A DNA stretch of 64,000 bases, from positions 54,494,380-54,558,379 of the forward strand of contig NC_030383.2 of the NCBI RefSeq assembly GCF_001625215.2, given 5' to 3'. The stretch comes from Daucus carota subsp. sativus (lineage: Eukaryota; Streptophyta; Magnoliopsida; Apiales; Apiaceae). Below, in pieces: positions 1 through 11,047 of the stretch (position 1 is the stretch's first letter; every line of letters begins with the position of its first letter). The notes below the pieces were generated by a model. The model had not been told where the DNA came from. It searched no databases and saw only the letters and a program-made list of their open reading frames with translations. The translations under genes were made by a program, and so were the position numbers.

Positions 1-910
1 ATCATCAATATCATTGAAACTAAATTTATTATAAGTTAAATTTTCCTCATCGGAAGAGCCTGAATTTCTGGTACTAATAATCTCTCTCGAATCCACTGAG
101 CTTTCCAATGAAGATCCCTTTGTTCCTTCTTCAAGATTCTGAGAAAGCTCATCTATTTCAGACTGTAATTCTTCTTTCTCCTTCAGACCACTCTCTTCTA
201 AAGAGTCCTCACCTTGATCTTGCTGAACAAACTCTACTTGTGAAGTGACTTGTTGATCTTTTCTTAAATCCGAAACCTTTAAATCAATAAACTGATCAGA
301 CTCTTCTTTTCTTAAACCCTCGAGATCTTCTTCCACAAAATCTTTATTTCTTGTAACCCCATTGAACAAAATCAAATCTTTTTCGATAAAACCTTCAAAA
401 GACTCTTCAACAGAGAAGCTCATCGTTTCCGGCACCTGCACGAAACCACTCACATCCCTACTCGACATGAACTGATAATTCGAAACAGAGGAAACAGAGC
501 ACTCTGTTTCTCTAAAATCCTGATCATACTTCTTAAATCCAAAAGAAAATTCTGAAAACTCTTTCTCAACATACTCATCACTCGCAGACTCTCTAAAGAA
601 TTCATCATTATCATCCTCATCATCGTCATCGTCGTCATGAACTGATTGAGAAAAAACAACAGAATTCAATTTCCTTTCATCAACAGCCCACAATCTGCAA
701 AAAGTCATACACACTCATTTCAATTATTTAAAAAAACAAAAAACAAAACACATGTATGACAAACTAAACAACAAAATACCTGGATATGTAGTTCCTTAAA
801 AACCCAAAAACATCAAAAATCCAGGACCATGACAGAACACAAAAAGAAGTATAAAACCTCAACATGATCTCTCCCCTGAAGTGCTTATTAAAAACACCGA
901 GAAGATCCAT
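1..910 (-). CDS. Acidic plant protein of unknown function, 5' part (C-terminus outside window)
   Basis: Two exons are visible on the minus strand. Exon 1 is 910-780, starting MDLLGVFNKHFRGE and containing a hydrophobic stretch (FYTSFCVLSWSWIFDVFGFL) that could be a signal anchor. It ends in a GT donor at 779. Exon 2 begins after a TTTTTGCAG acceptor at 694 and stays open to base 1; the split codon AG/A restores Arg, so the junction is in phase. The intron is 85 bp. Exon 2 opens RLWAVDERKLNSVVF, followed by an Asp/Glu run (about residues 60-75) and then a Glu/Ser/Lys-rich, probably disordered segment containing SNYQFMSSRDVSGFV. The layout (N-terminal hydrophobic segment, acidic run, F-x-S-x-x-D-x-x-GF motif) recalls plant DUF1666 proteins, but I hold that loosely. 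At least 274 residues are present; the C-terminal domain that would settle the family lies beyond the left edge. Confidence 0.75.
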
Positions 911-2215
911 AACCAAATAAAAGAAAAACTATGTCTGTACAAAATAGAGGTATCATTTAGTGAATCACAAGTAAAGAGTAAAGGTGGCAAAGACAAAAGT
1001 AAATAATTAGGCTCTGATTGTAAGTGTAATCATCTGTAGTGTGGAAAGTGGACTCTCCAATAGCTTAGCACCTAAAATTCGTGGAAATATATTGACCCTT
1101 CTTTTTTTCCACCACTAAAATACGAATAAAGAAAATAAAATAAACACATGCAAATGCAGTTCGTGTGATTTGGGCCGGTAATGGTGGGGGCAAGCAGGAT
1201 GAGATAAGAGGAACAAGTCTTTGTTGTTTGGATTCTGCTGCTGTTTTGACGCTGTGCCTGTTGGGAGGACTTGATCGTTTCAAATGTTTAACAGTGCTTA
1301 ACGTCAGTTTCATTCTTTGCTTTTTGTTTTTTTAGAATCTTAAACATATCGAATAATTGAATGAAAATGAAAATTTAAATTTATACTCGTGATCTTTAAT
1401 ATATGCAAGATTAAGTTTTAATATATAGTATTTTTTATTTTTCGTGTAGGGATTATGTCACTAGTTGTTTAGTTCAACTAATAGAAAAGTCTTTTTCTAT
1501 GCTATCACGCATGCAGTAGTGGCGAAGCAGTCACGTAGGACCTAGACAGAAAAATAACTTCAACAATAAATGTCATTCAGGTTAGGTATTTTAATAATTA
1601 ATCCAAACGTGATAAAATATAAGTTTACAATATTATTCAAAAAAATTCTGTATATAAATTTAATCTTATATTTTTATTTATAAAAGCAATTAAATAATTT
1701 ATAAATTACATTTTATAAAAGCATTAAAGTATATGCTGAGCCTTGTCCCTAATATAAACATAATTGAGGACAGATTAGTATCATATGCACATATATTATT
1801 TAAAAACGGTTGAATTATTGTTTAGAAGAGTTTATATCATAATATATAATAGTTAATATATAAAAATTATTTTTATTTTTTTTTGTTCCACTAATACACA
1901 TAAGTCATAAGTAAGATTATGAAAATATTTCTCTACTAAGTGTGAATCACGCTAACTCTGACAATTATTAATATATTTTATAATTTAATATTTTTCTCTT
2001 ATAATCAGTATCTTCTTTTCTACTTCTCTGGATTGATTTTGAATAACTCATGCAAAAGATATTTTAAATTTGAGAAGTTTTCATATATATCCAAATTTAA
2101 AAGAATTTTTACAGAAATATTTTAATTTTTAAAGAAATTGCAAAAATATGATTTTTCAAAAAGATTTACAAAAATACGCAGGTTGCATTTGCAAGAATAT
2201 TTTCAACAGCTAGCC
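911..2215. other. Intergenic, AT-rich
   Basis: This is the upstream region of the minus-strand gene ending at 910, followed by AT-rich DNA. No gene, RNA or bounded transposon was recognised. An 82-codon minus-strand frame at 1065-1313 has no family features. Confidence 0.5.
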
Positions 2216-2216
2216 A

Positions 2217-2276
<60 letters not shown>
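2215..2276. repeat. Compound microsatellite (AC)n(AT)n
   Basis: About 13 AC dinucleotides pass directly into about 18 AT dinucleotides. It is a simple compound microsatellite. Confidence 0.95.
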
Positions 2277-2281
<5 letters not shown>

Positions 2282-2289
2282 CACAAATA

Positions 2290-2995
2290 CAACCCTAATA
2301 AAATTGTTGAAAATTATATTTAATTACAAAATAAATCGCAAGTGATTACAAATGGCGAAAATTAAGTGCCCCTCCGGGCAGATATTAATAACACAAAAAC
2401 AACTAAAAACAATTGCAAAATCAACATATTAAGATGAAGAAGATGGAGAGTGATAACACTCCTAGTGCTGATGGATGCGGGAAAGAGAGGTTGTCGCCGT
2501 TCATTGCAGATGTTGCCGCCTCGTCCATTGTTGTAGATGTCATCGTCGCTGCGGTCGGTCATTGTAGATGCGACTAGGTTGTGGCTGTGTTGATGTGTGT
2601 AATGATGAAGAGATGCCGAAATGAAGATGAAGAAGCCAGGAGGATGGGGTGGATGCTGGACGGCACTGCCGGAGTCGGGGCTGGAGGGAGAAGGGTGAAG
2701 GTGATTTTAATGGTGATAGTAGGGGAGTGAAGGTGGATATTGACGGAGGACATTACGGCGGAAAGAGCGGGGCACGTGAGGGAGGTAAGTGCAGAGAGGG
2801 AGAGGAAGTGTGCGAGGAGAGTGAAAGAGAGAGGAAAAGAGTAGACAAAAATAAAAAAAGGAATTGAAATACGAAGATGGTATTTTTATAATTTAATTGC
2901 TTGTATGTTTTAAAATAATAATTTTGTCAGATTTTAGGCAATATAGTATTTTTACAAATAAATATTCAAAGGTTAGTATATTTGTCAAACTTCCT
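2290..2995. repeat. Diverged dispersed repeat, copy 1 (GC-richer core)
   Basis: The left part (about 2290-2420, containing GCAAGTGATTACAAATGGCG and GTGCCCCTCCGGGCAG) is recognisably related to 3255-3385. The right part (about 2855-2995, with repeated GTATTTTTA / TAGTATATTTGT phrases) is related to 3880-4000. Between them is a G-rich core unlike the surrounding AT-rich DNA. The similar ends with dissimilar cores suggest two members of a non-autonomous transposon family. No terminal inverted repeats or target duplication could be fixed. Confidence 0.45.
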
Positions 2996-3254
2996 TTAAA
3001 TTTTGATGATCGCAAATTTGAGTGTTTGCTCAGGTTTTAAAATTTAGACTTAATAACTTATAATCGTGTCAAACATGAGTTGAAACAGAAAACTAATTTA
3101 TTACTTATGAGAAGTATAATGATTTTGTCTTATTTAAATTATTGTTATTTGAATATAAAACTTTGTACACGTTAATAATTGATCGTGTTATAATTTTTGA
3201 CTTATTTATTATCCAGAAATAAATCTTATGGTATGAATTCATCAGAAACACTAA

Positions 3255-4000
3255 ATATGAATTGCAAGCAACTACAAAATTACATTTAGTTGCATAATAA
3301 GTTGCAAGCGGCTGCAAATGACGAAAATGAGTGCCTCTGCGGACCGGTATTGGTATCACAAAAGCAATTACAAAATCAACTAAAACAATTAAGAAATCAA
3401 CTAAAATCAAACCAACTTATTTCTATATATGGCTTTCGTATGATTATTATACAAGTGATAAAGATATAAATCCTATATGTTTACAACTATTGTGTGTGTA
3501 TATGTTATACTATTATTATTAATTATGATTCATTGTTGGAGGGGTGTTGAGGGTGACAGGTTTGTGATGGCGCGACTGGTGTTTATGGCGGCATTAGAAT
3601 TGTCGGAGTTGGGCTGAATTCGGCGGACTGTGGCGGTGTTGTTCGAGGTGAGGATGAGAGATAAAGAGGTAGAGCATGAGGGGGTTGGCCGGATGGCTCG
3701 GAGGGGGAGGATCGGTGGTGGCGCAATGAGACAATCCGGGTTCGTTCTTTCCGACAACGTGTTACAGCAGCGGCGATGTCACATGTGAACAGAGGAGAAA
3801 GAGAGATGGAGAGAAGGGGAGAAAATAGGAGAGGTCGGAGTGAAGATGAAAGAGTGTGGATAATGGGAAAGATAAGTAATAAAATAATGAAAAGGTGAAG
3901 GTAGTATTTTGATAATTTATGATACTATATTTGAAAGTTTGTGGAGAAAGTAGTATATTTGTAAATAAGATCTGAAAAGTAGTATTCTTGGTAAATTCTC
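3255..4000. repeat. Diverged dispersed repeat, copy 2
   Basis: This is the partner of the repeat at 2290-2995. Its left end carries GTTGCAAGCGGCTGCAAATG and GTGCCTCTGCGGACCGG, and its right end carries GTAGTATTTTGATAATTTATG. The GC-rich core (about 3535-3850) differs from that of copy 1. The open frames inside it look non-coding. Confidence 0.45.
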
Positions 4001-4379
4001 TTTTTTAAATTATAATTATTTTTGACATCTAATAAAGATAATATGAAAATGTTACGTGTAACGTTATCTTGTAAGTCGTTATCTTGTAAGTCTAGTAGTG
4101 ATAATTGTTTCAATAGTTGTTTAACAAACTAATATAGAAATTTAATGGAGCTTTCATTTCATTTTTTATTTTCTTTTTTTTTCAATTATAATTTATTTCG
4201 GAATTAAAGGTGAAAGTACTATATAAACAACTTTTGAAAATTAAAAACAAATTTAAATTATATAAACTAAAAAAATATTTTACAATAATTTATAAGTCAA
4301 GTTATAAAAAAATTATAACATTTTTTAATTATAAATTATATTAATTAAATAAAAATTAACATCATTCTTTTTCTCTTAA

Positions 4380-4425
4380 CTAGGGAATTATGCCCGCGCT
4401 TCGCGTGCGGAGACCCTGAAAAATA
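4380..4425 (-). mobile_element. Helitron 3' terminus (minus strand)
   Basis: Read on the minus strand, a GC-rich hairpin (CGCACGCGAAGCGCGGG) is followed about 8 bases later by CTAG, and the next base is T. This is the Helitron 3' signature: a short hairpin shortly before a CTRR end, inserted between A and T (A at 4379 on the plus strand). The element body therefore lies to the right of 4380. Its 5' TC end was not located. Confidence 0.7.
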
Positions 4426-4603
4426 ACATAAATTTGATTACTATTAGAAAAAGAAGTATATCAGAATAATTCGGAAATAAAAAGAGAAGAATATATTAGC
4501 TTCATTGTTCTCATATTTTTCAAAGGATCATAATGCAATAAAATGTATGAAAATGAAAATAAAATAATAAAAAAAGATCTTCGAAAAAGTAAAGTAATAA
4601 TTA

Positions 4604-4857
4604 CTCTCTCTGTCCCTTTTTAGTTGTCACATTTTTATTTTTATTGGTCAAATTGACTAATTTTTTACCAAAGATTATAAACCACTCTTTTACCATTTTA
4701 AAAAACTAAAAATTAAATCTTAAAATAGATCAAAAATTATTTCCGATGATTTTTTTTTATTTCTTCACTTGGTAAAATAATAATAAATGTCAGTCAAATT
4801 TTGGTCAATTTAACTGGCACAAACTGAAAAGTGACAACTAAAAAGGGACGGAGAGAA
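4604..4857. mobile_element. Stowaway-like MITE
   Basis: Imperfect terminal inverted repeats (CTCTCTCTGTCCCTTTTTAG and the complement of AAAAAGGGACGGAGAGA) are flanked by TA (4602-4603 and 4858-4859). The size, termini and TA duplication fit a Tc1/mariner-type Stowaway MITE. No coding capacity. Confidence 0.8.
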
Positions 4858-4859
4858 TA

Positions 4860-6115
4860 TTGTTAAGTTTTGGTCATTAACATAAGTATTGATTTTCATA
4901 TTATTCCTACTTTTAGTTGAAAAAAGTTGTCATAAATTTTCGAATAATAAGATAAAATTATTTATAAATAAGGGTGATATTTATTAGTATTATGGAAAAT
5001 GCTAGTTGCCCTAAAATATTGTCTCAAATGAGGTGTCAAAATCTGATTGTTAATATTTACTCCAATAATACCGAGACTTCTTGTATATACATCAATCACC
5101 TCATCAGAATTTTCCACTTGAATGCCACATATTGTTTGATAAAAAAATTTGAGATACATAGCATTATTTTATTTGATCGAATATTTTTCAATAAAAAATG
5201 TCCACTCCCGTGGACCTTTAGAAAATAAGACAAACAGAGTAAGTTTATGGGTCAATATTAAGCACTCACAAAATTTTATAACTGTTGCTTAAAATAACGT
5301 TTGTACACCTGGTAAATTGACATATGATAAGATTGGTATTTGTCTAGATGTAATCTTTTTTCAATTTTTTATTCATTTCATTTGATATTTTCTATCAAAA
5401 AGATCGTGTCCCAGAGAAATTCTGCAAACCAAAAAACTTGCAGAAACTTGCAGAGTGCAATAAGCTGATAAACATGAGTTGCAAGTCTCTGTGCCTTCTC
5501 AACCCATATAAGTAGTGAATATAGAAATACATAAAGGCTGATGTAGAGCTTAATTTTGTACAATGTGATGCAGTATTTGATTCAAAACAATTCATAACAA
5601 CTGTCCACTGAAAAGAGTTCGTTCCCATTACCGTTTCTTATTTCCAGCAACCATCAGTCCGCCCCCAAAAAAGTGTCAAATGTCTGGCTGCAAAAATTGT
5701 GGCTTCACTATGTAAGTTCTGCTAATTAAATCCTGTAAAATGAGGTTCACGCTGCAATCTGAACAAAATCTACATCATTAGTTAAAATCTTTTCACTCAA
5801 GGTGAACTTATGATAACACAAAAATTGACCACAAAAAAATGTTGTTCCTCAGAAAGTAGTGATCATATTAAACTTAGCATGGACTTTTTATACAAATAAA
5901 GGCAACCGGATATATAAAGTAGATGGATATAATACATGTTGAAGGCTCATAGATTCCTAACACTATCATTAGCGAAGCTGTATAGTTTAGCATGTTAGGT
6001 AAATAATTATTTCAGGTATACATATTTCAAAACATATATTTAAATATAAAGTTATCAAGAACCAAATCAAAGCATATATCCTCTTATTATACATGTTGAA
6101 GTTATTTAGACTTAC
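4860..6115. other. No gene recognised
   Basis: AT-rich sequence between a MITE and the first captured exon. Open frames on the minus strand at about 5378-5628 show no family motif or convincing splice signals. The stretch probably belongs to the Helitron body whose 3' end is at 4380, but this is inference. Confidence 0.4.
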
Positions 6116-6297
6116 CCGACAGATAGACGCTTCTTAGGATCGCCAGTGGAATATCCTTTGAAATAAAAATAACGACTAAAAATATAAACAACACCAAGAA
6201 CTGAGGAGATGTCAGGGTGCTTAATAACTCCCAACGTCATGAATGTCAAGAACAAAGGCATCCACTCCAGGGAGTTCTGGTGACCTCTCTGCACCAT
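6116..6297 (-). pseudogene. Exon fragment of microsomal glutathione S-transferase 3 (MAPEG family)
   Basis: The minus strand encodes VQRGHQNSLE, then MPLFLTFMTLGVIKHP, then FSRYFYFKGYSTGDPKKRL. This is the central signature of plant MGST3-like MAPEG proteins, which are membrane glutathione transferases/peroxidases of the ER. It ends in an intact donor (SVG then GTAAGT, intron from 6115), the expected exon boundary. Upstream, where the family reads LFNCVQRG, the frame is shifted by an apparent short insertion and there is no acceptor AG. The preceding and following exons of the family were not found. I therefore call it a captured or decayed exon rather than a gene. It lies in the same orientation as the neighbouring cornichon and ankyrin fragments. 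Confidence 0.75.
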
Positions 6298-6429
6298 TTA
6301 ACACAGTCAATGACCCGATGAGAAACTTTGAAAGTTTAGAACATTCATTTTGAGAACAATACAATATATACTTTGCAAACATAAAAATGTTGACCAGGAT
6401 CAAGCCTGAACTTACAGTGTTGCAAGGAT

Positions 6430-6574
6430 CGAGCCTGAACCAATGTCTAGATAAGAGACTGAGTACACATATACTTCCATGAGATAGAAACTCCAGCATA
6501 ACAACCTTGTTAATTCTCGTTGCTAAATCATACAGATTTATAGAATCAAGCTCCAAATCTGCCAAGCACATGAG
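6430..6574 (-). pseudogene. Exon fragment of cornichon (ERV14-type cargo receptor)
   Basis: After an acceptor (ATTCCAG, exon from 6574) the minus strand reads LMCLADLELDSINLYD, then RINKVVMLEFLSHGSI, then LSRHWF. Plant cornichon homologues have the same arrangement: L-x-C-L-x-D-L-E, an N-P-Y-D-like turn, RIN-x-VV-x-x-EF, then H-W-F. Cornichons are small three-pass membrane proteins that load cargo into COPII vesicles. Homology stops right after HWF, and neither the first exon nor the C-terminal exon was seen. The piece is a fragment embedded among exons of unrelated genes, so it is unlikely to make a cornichon protein. Confidence 0.7.
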
Positions 6575-6819
6575 CTGGAATACAAATTTCAATCATGAGA
6601 GCACAGATGCATGAGTCATATGTACGGTAAATTATAAAATCTATAAATATTTATTTATAGTCATGTATACCAGTGCTGCTTTTCTATTAATAAATTTCTT
6701 TTAACAAAAATATACACTTGTAATTGCAAGTCAATGTTTATAATCTTTGGATAAAACTCGACTCGGTAATAGAAAATATCTTCTGAGAATAAATAATGTT
6801 AATACAATGAGATATCAAC

Positions 6820-6960
6820 CTGATATCCATATATGTCAGCAGCACCAACACTGGCACCCTCTTGGAGCAAGATCTCTGCAACCTGAACAGCTCCCCGCAC
6901 CGCACTCCAGTGTAATGTTGTTTGTCCAGTATGATCTGCAGCATTCACATCTACCCCATG
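6820..6960 (-). pseudogene. Ankyrin-repeat exon from a TIP1-like DHHC palmitoyltransferase
   Basis: The 141-bp exon (exactly 47 codons, phase 0 at both ends) is bounded by a TTCTGGCAG acceptor and a CAG/GTTGAT donor. It reads [20 protein letters not shown], then [16 protein letters not shown], ending DIYGYQ. It contains one complete ankyrin repeat ([12 protein letters not shown]) and parts of two others. The wording matches the ankyrin region of plant ankyrin/DHHC S-acyltransferases such as TIP1 (protein palmitoylation in the endomembrane system). None of the flanking ankyrin exons, the transmembrane segments or the DHHC cysteine-rich domain occurs in the window, so this is an isolated exon. 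Confidence 0.75.
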
Positions 6961-7614
6961 CTGCCAGAAGAAATTAATGATAGCAAAACGTTCAAGTACA
7001 ATAGTATACAAAATTAGAACAATTTCAATCCAATCCCGTGTACCAGATTAATAAACCATGTTATCTTTTAAGTTACATATATCAGAAGTTGAAAATTTTA
7101 CAACTACAATACTAAAAAAAAAGAAGAATAAACCACAAATAAATGAGGGTATCATTATGATTACTTGTGTGGAAAATGGTTATAGCTCGGTTTGTAATTG
7201 AAAGGTGCCCTGTATCAAACAGAATATTCCTAAACTTCAAAATTTATTAATAATTCTGAGAATCCATCCTAAAATCCTAAACAAACTAATTTCTTATCAT
7301 AACAAAAAATGAATAGCTACTAAGGATATTCACTTTATCGTGTCTGCAGGAAAGGTGCTCCCACAACACCATTGATCATTATTGCTATAACCGAGCTAGT
7401 TGCAGAGGTTCTGGAGAAGAATAATCTACCAACTCTAATTTTTACAGTTTTTTTGCGGTGGTGTTGAGATTGGTCAAGCTATATCAAAAGACACACGCAT
7501 ACCTCTGGTTTCATTCGATAATTATGATTATCACTCAAAAACTACTCAAAAGGTGACTTCAATACACTCTCACATGTAGTCCTTAATAAACCAAAAGATC
7601 ATTGTATTCCATAC

Positions 7615-9110
7615 CGCTATTTATTGAAGCTTGTGACCGGGCATCCTGCGGTTGTTGATCAGTTTTTTGTCTTTGAATTCTCTCTGCCCTATTGCTAAAA
7701 AACTGATGTAGAGCTGTACCAGGAGCTTTAGGTAAGTGATCTGATAGTGAAAAAATAACACAGAAGATAAATGATGTAGGTTTAGCCAATTAGAAACCAC
7801 ATTAGATTGACATGATAGTCCAACATCGTTTACAGGCCACAGAAAACTTTTAAATGGTAAGAAAAGGAGATGTTGCATAGTTAGATATTTTTCGGAAAAC
7901 CATGTAGAACTAACCCGACTCACTTGAACCCGGGTTATCATCCATCCTAGAACCTGCATATCAACTTACATATTTAAAATCATAGAAAATCTTAAAGAAA
8001 CGCTCAAAATAAGGCTTAAAATGATTGCAGACTTATCACTTCAAGTTGCAGCACAGGAATGCCGTCAGCCTCTTCCTTCCATGGTTTAAGTGGTAAAGGT
8101 GCCTTGTATCTTAATGCAGCTCAACGGAGTTACAAATGCAAAAAATAAGGTTCAACAGCTTAGAATGTTAAACATAGGCTCAATTGAGAGCTTAAAACAG
8201 GAAAACAACATCTTCGCACAGCAAAAAAACACAAAAATAGCATATCACGTCTCAGGTACTACAAATGACAAAAAAAATCTTCCATCATAAAACAAAGATT
8301 GACAATTTACCGATGTCTGATAAAATTGAATGCCATTAACCTGAGACCGTAATTTGTTTGATTTATGACTTGATTATCTCCAGGGAGATTCGCTGAAAAA
8401 TTAAACCATACACTTCAGTTTATGATGAATAAGAGAGTTCGTGTGTCTACCATGATACCAAATATAAAAAATGCGTAATCATGAGCCGAGAGAGCATCTT
8501 CACTGCGTATGAGATGCAAATCAAACACGACGAAGAATGAACATACAGTATAAAGATTCTCACCTGCCGGGTTCCTAATTGCTTGGGGCTGAGATATGTA
8601 ACCATGGTTATCTCGATTAATATGTCCATTCAGAGCAGCTGCAAAAAAAAACTGTTGATGTCACTATGTTAGACTAAACATTGACATATTAGTGAACCAT
8701 CAAAACCCTTGATATCGAGAACCTTTGTTCTGCATGTTCTAAGCCCTCTGCTGCAAAAAGGCATCGAGAGCATTGCGGAGGACACGACGTTTTGTACCTG
8801 ACAAAACGAAACGGAGGAAAATATGAAAAACTTTCATTCAATATATAAGAACAGCACTCAACTGATTACGTTATCTAACCTCATTGCGTATTAATCTCCA
8901 TGGTTTCTGATACTCATTTTCGGTCTGCGGACAAAGTTTTCGAAGACACTGTCACAATAAATAAACACCACCATTATAAATCTGTTACGTTACATAAAAC
9001 ATGGCATATATATCTTTATGAAGGAGTGTAATAAGTTTGGAATAGCAGCAATACATGCCTTGTGCCAAATTGTGTTCATGTTTTCGACGGGGGCTGTCAC
9101 CCATTGTCAT
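7615..9110 (-). pseudogene. Series of coding-like exons, gene not recognised
   Basis: Several minus-strand segments look like exons. 9110-9059 is MTMGDSPRRKHEHNLAQ followed by a GC rather than GT donor. 8638-8564 is ALNGHINRDNHGY...RNPA with good acceptor and GTGAG donor. 8392-8341 is NLPGDNQVINQTNYGL, and its phase fits 8638-8564 exactly (1 + 2 bases). Around 7953 is SRMDDNPGSSESG. 7740-7615 is HLPKAPGTALHQFFSNRAER...ARSQASINS with acceptor and donor. The composition (polar, Q/N/S rich) is protein-like, but I cannot name the family. The phases do not chain through all pieces: continuing from 8341 into 7953 gives a stop. It may be a real gene with exons I have missed, or further captured fragments like those at 6.1-7.0 kb. 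Confidence 0.4.
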
Positions 9111-9759
9111 GCTATATAAGTGAAATCCTCTAGAATTCAAGCTGAATACTTTAATTGTGAGCATTGGAATGAATCTATCATGTGAAGAAACCTGTGAAGA
9201 ACAATCTATCATGAATAACCATTAGCCAGAGGAAAAGCATTGTGGCATAAAAGCATTCTGTTAAAACATTGTGATATTGTATTATGTAAACAGAAAATGA
9301 AAGTCGCAAAATAAAAACTTTTGTGAGAATACTACTCTATGTGTATGCAAACATTGTGATTTTTTTGTATTATGCCCATCACTCCTGCAATCATCAACAC
9401 TAAGTGACTAAGGGGGTTGCTGCAGGTGTATGCAGGCTTTGTTTTGACGCGATGATAATTAGAAAAACATTTTCAAGACATCAAACTAACTAATCCAATT
9501 AGATATTAAGACTATACACAACACACACAAAGCTATCATCAAAATTGAAAAGTTCCGAAACGAAAAGCAAAGGGGAAAAAAAATTACCTGAAACCCGCAC
9601 ATGTGGTAATCATGACTAAACAAAGCCTTAAACCTATCAGGCTGAATCCGACAAAACCACCAAGCTATGAAAGACCCCAATCATGACCCACTGAAAACAG
9701 CTTGCCAATCTTTAAATGATCCAACAGAGCGACCAAATCACCGACTACGTGATGCAGTG

Positions 9760-10384
9760 TGTAGCTGGAGGGCGAAGGCGGCGCGTAAGGAAAAGGTATG
9801 AGAATGGCGAGGATGATCGGAGGAGGAGGATGGCCAGAAATTAAAGCATTGAGGTGTTATGATTTCGAAATTTGAAAGACATAGCGACTAACCATATTTA
9901 CAGCACTGCAGGAGAATAATCAAATGATCGGATTTTGCACTGATTGCGCATGAGGAAGGCAACTCCGGAGTATCTGTCATAAATGCTAAGGTCCCATATG
10001 AGCTATCAAATCCGGTTATGTTAATGTAAACGGGTCATGCCCGTGAGCTGATTAACACTGAAAACGGGTAAAATATGGGTAACTCGTGGGTAAAGAGCTA
10101 AATGGGCATTGCGCTCATTAAGAAGATATAGATTTATCTTTCTAAATTTCATTCCATTTATGCCATAAAATCTCTCTCATCAACCGTATAGTCATGAAAA
10201 ATAATAAAATGACACAATCATCAAACTAATTTTACGAGCCTAAAGGACTTGAAAAAACGAATGTCTTTTTCAATTGCACTGAAAAATTGAAGTTAAATCG
10301 TGCCAAATATAATGGTGGTCACCCGAAGAATTAGATAGGCTTGTGTACAGATAAAATATCCACCAGAGAGTACGGAGAAACCCA
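9760..10384. other. Intergenic between divergent transcription units
   Basis: This separates the minus-strand exon series from the heat-shock gene. No repeat or RNA was recognised. The heat-shock promoter occupies its right edge. Confidence 0.5.
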
Positions 10385-10397
10385 GAACATTCCAGAA
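10385..10397 (+). promoter_or_regulatory. Heat-shock element (perfect three-unit HSE)
   Basis: GAACATTCCAGAA is three alternating nGAAn/nTTCn units with perfect spacing, the binding site for heat-shock factor trimers. It lies about 50 bp before the TATA box and 160 bp before the start codon. Looser GAA/TTC units follow (GTGAAGATCCTTC). Confidence 0.9.
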
Positions 10398-10444
10398 TCG
10401 TGAAGATCCTTCTCGCAACGTCCACTCCCCACACTCCCCTGTAC

Positions 10445-10452
10445 TATAAATA
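10445..10452 (+). promoter_or_regulatory. TATA box of the small heat-shock gene
   Basis: TATAAATA stands about 48 bp downstream of the HSE and about 107 bp upstream of the start codon. That leaves room for a leader of roughly 75-80 bases. Confidence 0.85.
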
Positions 10453-10558
10453 TCATCCTCCCCCCTCTTCTCCTCACCAGAAAAATTATCATCAGCAAAT
10501 TCACATACACACACAACAAATCAATTCGTCTTTTGATCTATTTGATAAAGCAGCGAAA

Positions 10559-11047
10559 ATGTCGATGATTCCAAGCTTGTTCGGGCGCAGATCATCCAAC
10601 GCATTCGACCCATTCTCTCTGGACGGGTGGGATCAATTGCAGGGCTTTCCCTTCAACAACTACTCCAGCTTCGGGCCGCTCTCTGATCAGTTTCGTTCAA
10701 GGGAGGCTTCTTTCGCCAACGCAACCATTGACTGGAAGGAGACTCCCGAGGCTCACGTGTTCAAAGCTGATGTGCCTGGCCTTAAGAAGGAAGAGGTCAA
10801 GGTGGAAGTGGAAGATGATCGTGTCCTGCAGATCAGCGGAGAGAGGACTCGTGAGCAGGAGGACAAGAGCGACACTTGGCACCGTGTGGAGAGGAGCAGT
10901 GGCAAGTTTCTGAGGAGGTTCAGGCTTCCGGAGAATGCAAAGGTGGATCAGGTCAAGGCTGGGATGGAGAATGGGGTTTTGACTGTGACTGTGCCAAAGG
11001 AGGTTGTTAAGAAGCCTGATGTCAAGTCCATCCAGATTTCTGGTTAA
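10559..11047 (+). CDS. Class I cytosolic small heat-shock protein (about 18 kDa)
   Basis: Single-exon gene of 162 residues, starting [19 protein letters not shown], the N-terminal arm typical of plant class CI sHSPs (S-L/F-F-G-R-R...FDPFS). The alpha-crystallin domain spans about residues 50-150: [54 protein letters not shown], and the consensus II motif [12 protein letters not shown]. The C-terminal tail contains the I-x-I oligomerisation motif (SIQISG at the end). The protein is an ATP-independent chaperone forming dodecamers that hold unfolding proteins during heat stress. The first ATG after the TATA box gives the canonical N-terminus, so the longer upstream open frame is leader. Regulation by heat-shock factors is indicated by the HSE at 10385. 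An AATAAA signal lies at 11163. Codon use is GC-richer than the surroundings, as usual for sHSPs. Confidence 0.97.
   Translation: MSMIPSLFGRRSSNAFDPFSLDGWDQLQGFPFNNYSSFGPLSDQFRSREASFANATIDWKETPEAHVFKADVPGLKKEEVKVEVEDDRVLQISGERTREQEDKSDTWHRVERSSGKFLRRFRLPENAKVDQVKAGMENGVLTVTVPKEVVKKPDVKSIQISG

Noticed and set aside
9541-9720. Minus-strand exon candidate ending in a CAG/GTAATT donor (frame ...FSHDYHMCGFQ)
   Set aside because: A donor-like site exists, but stops lie just upstream in every frame and no continuous coding junction to the next exon could be built; at most it is a non-coding leader.
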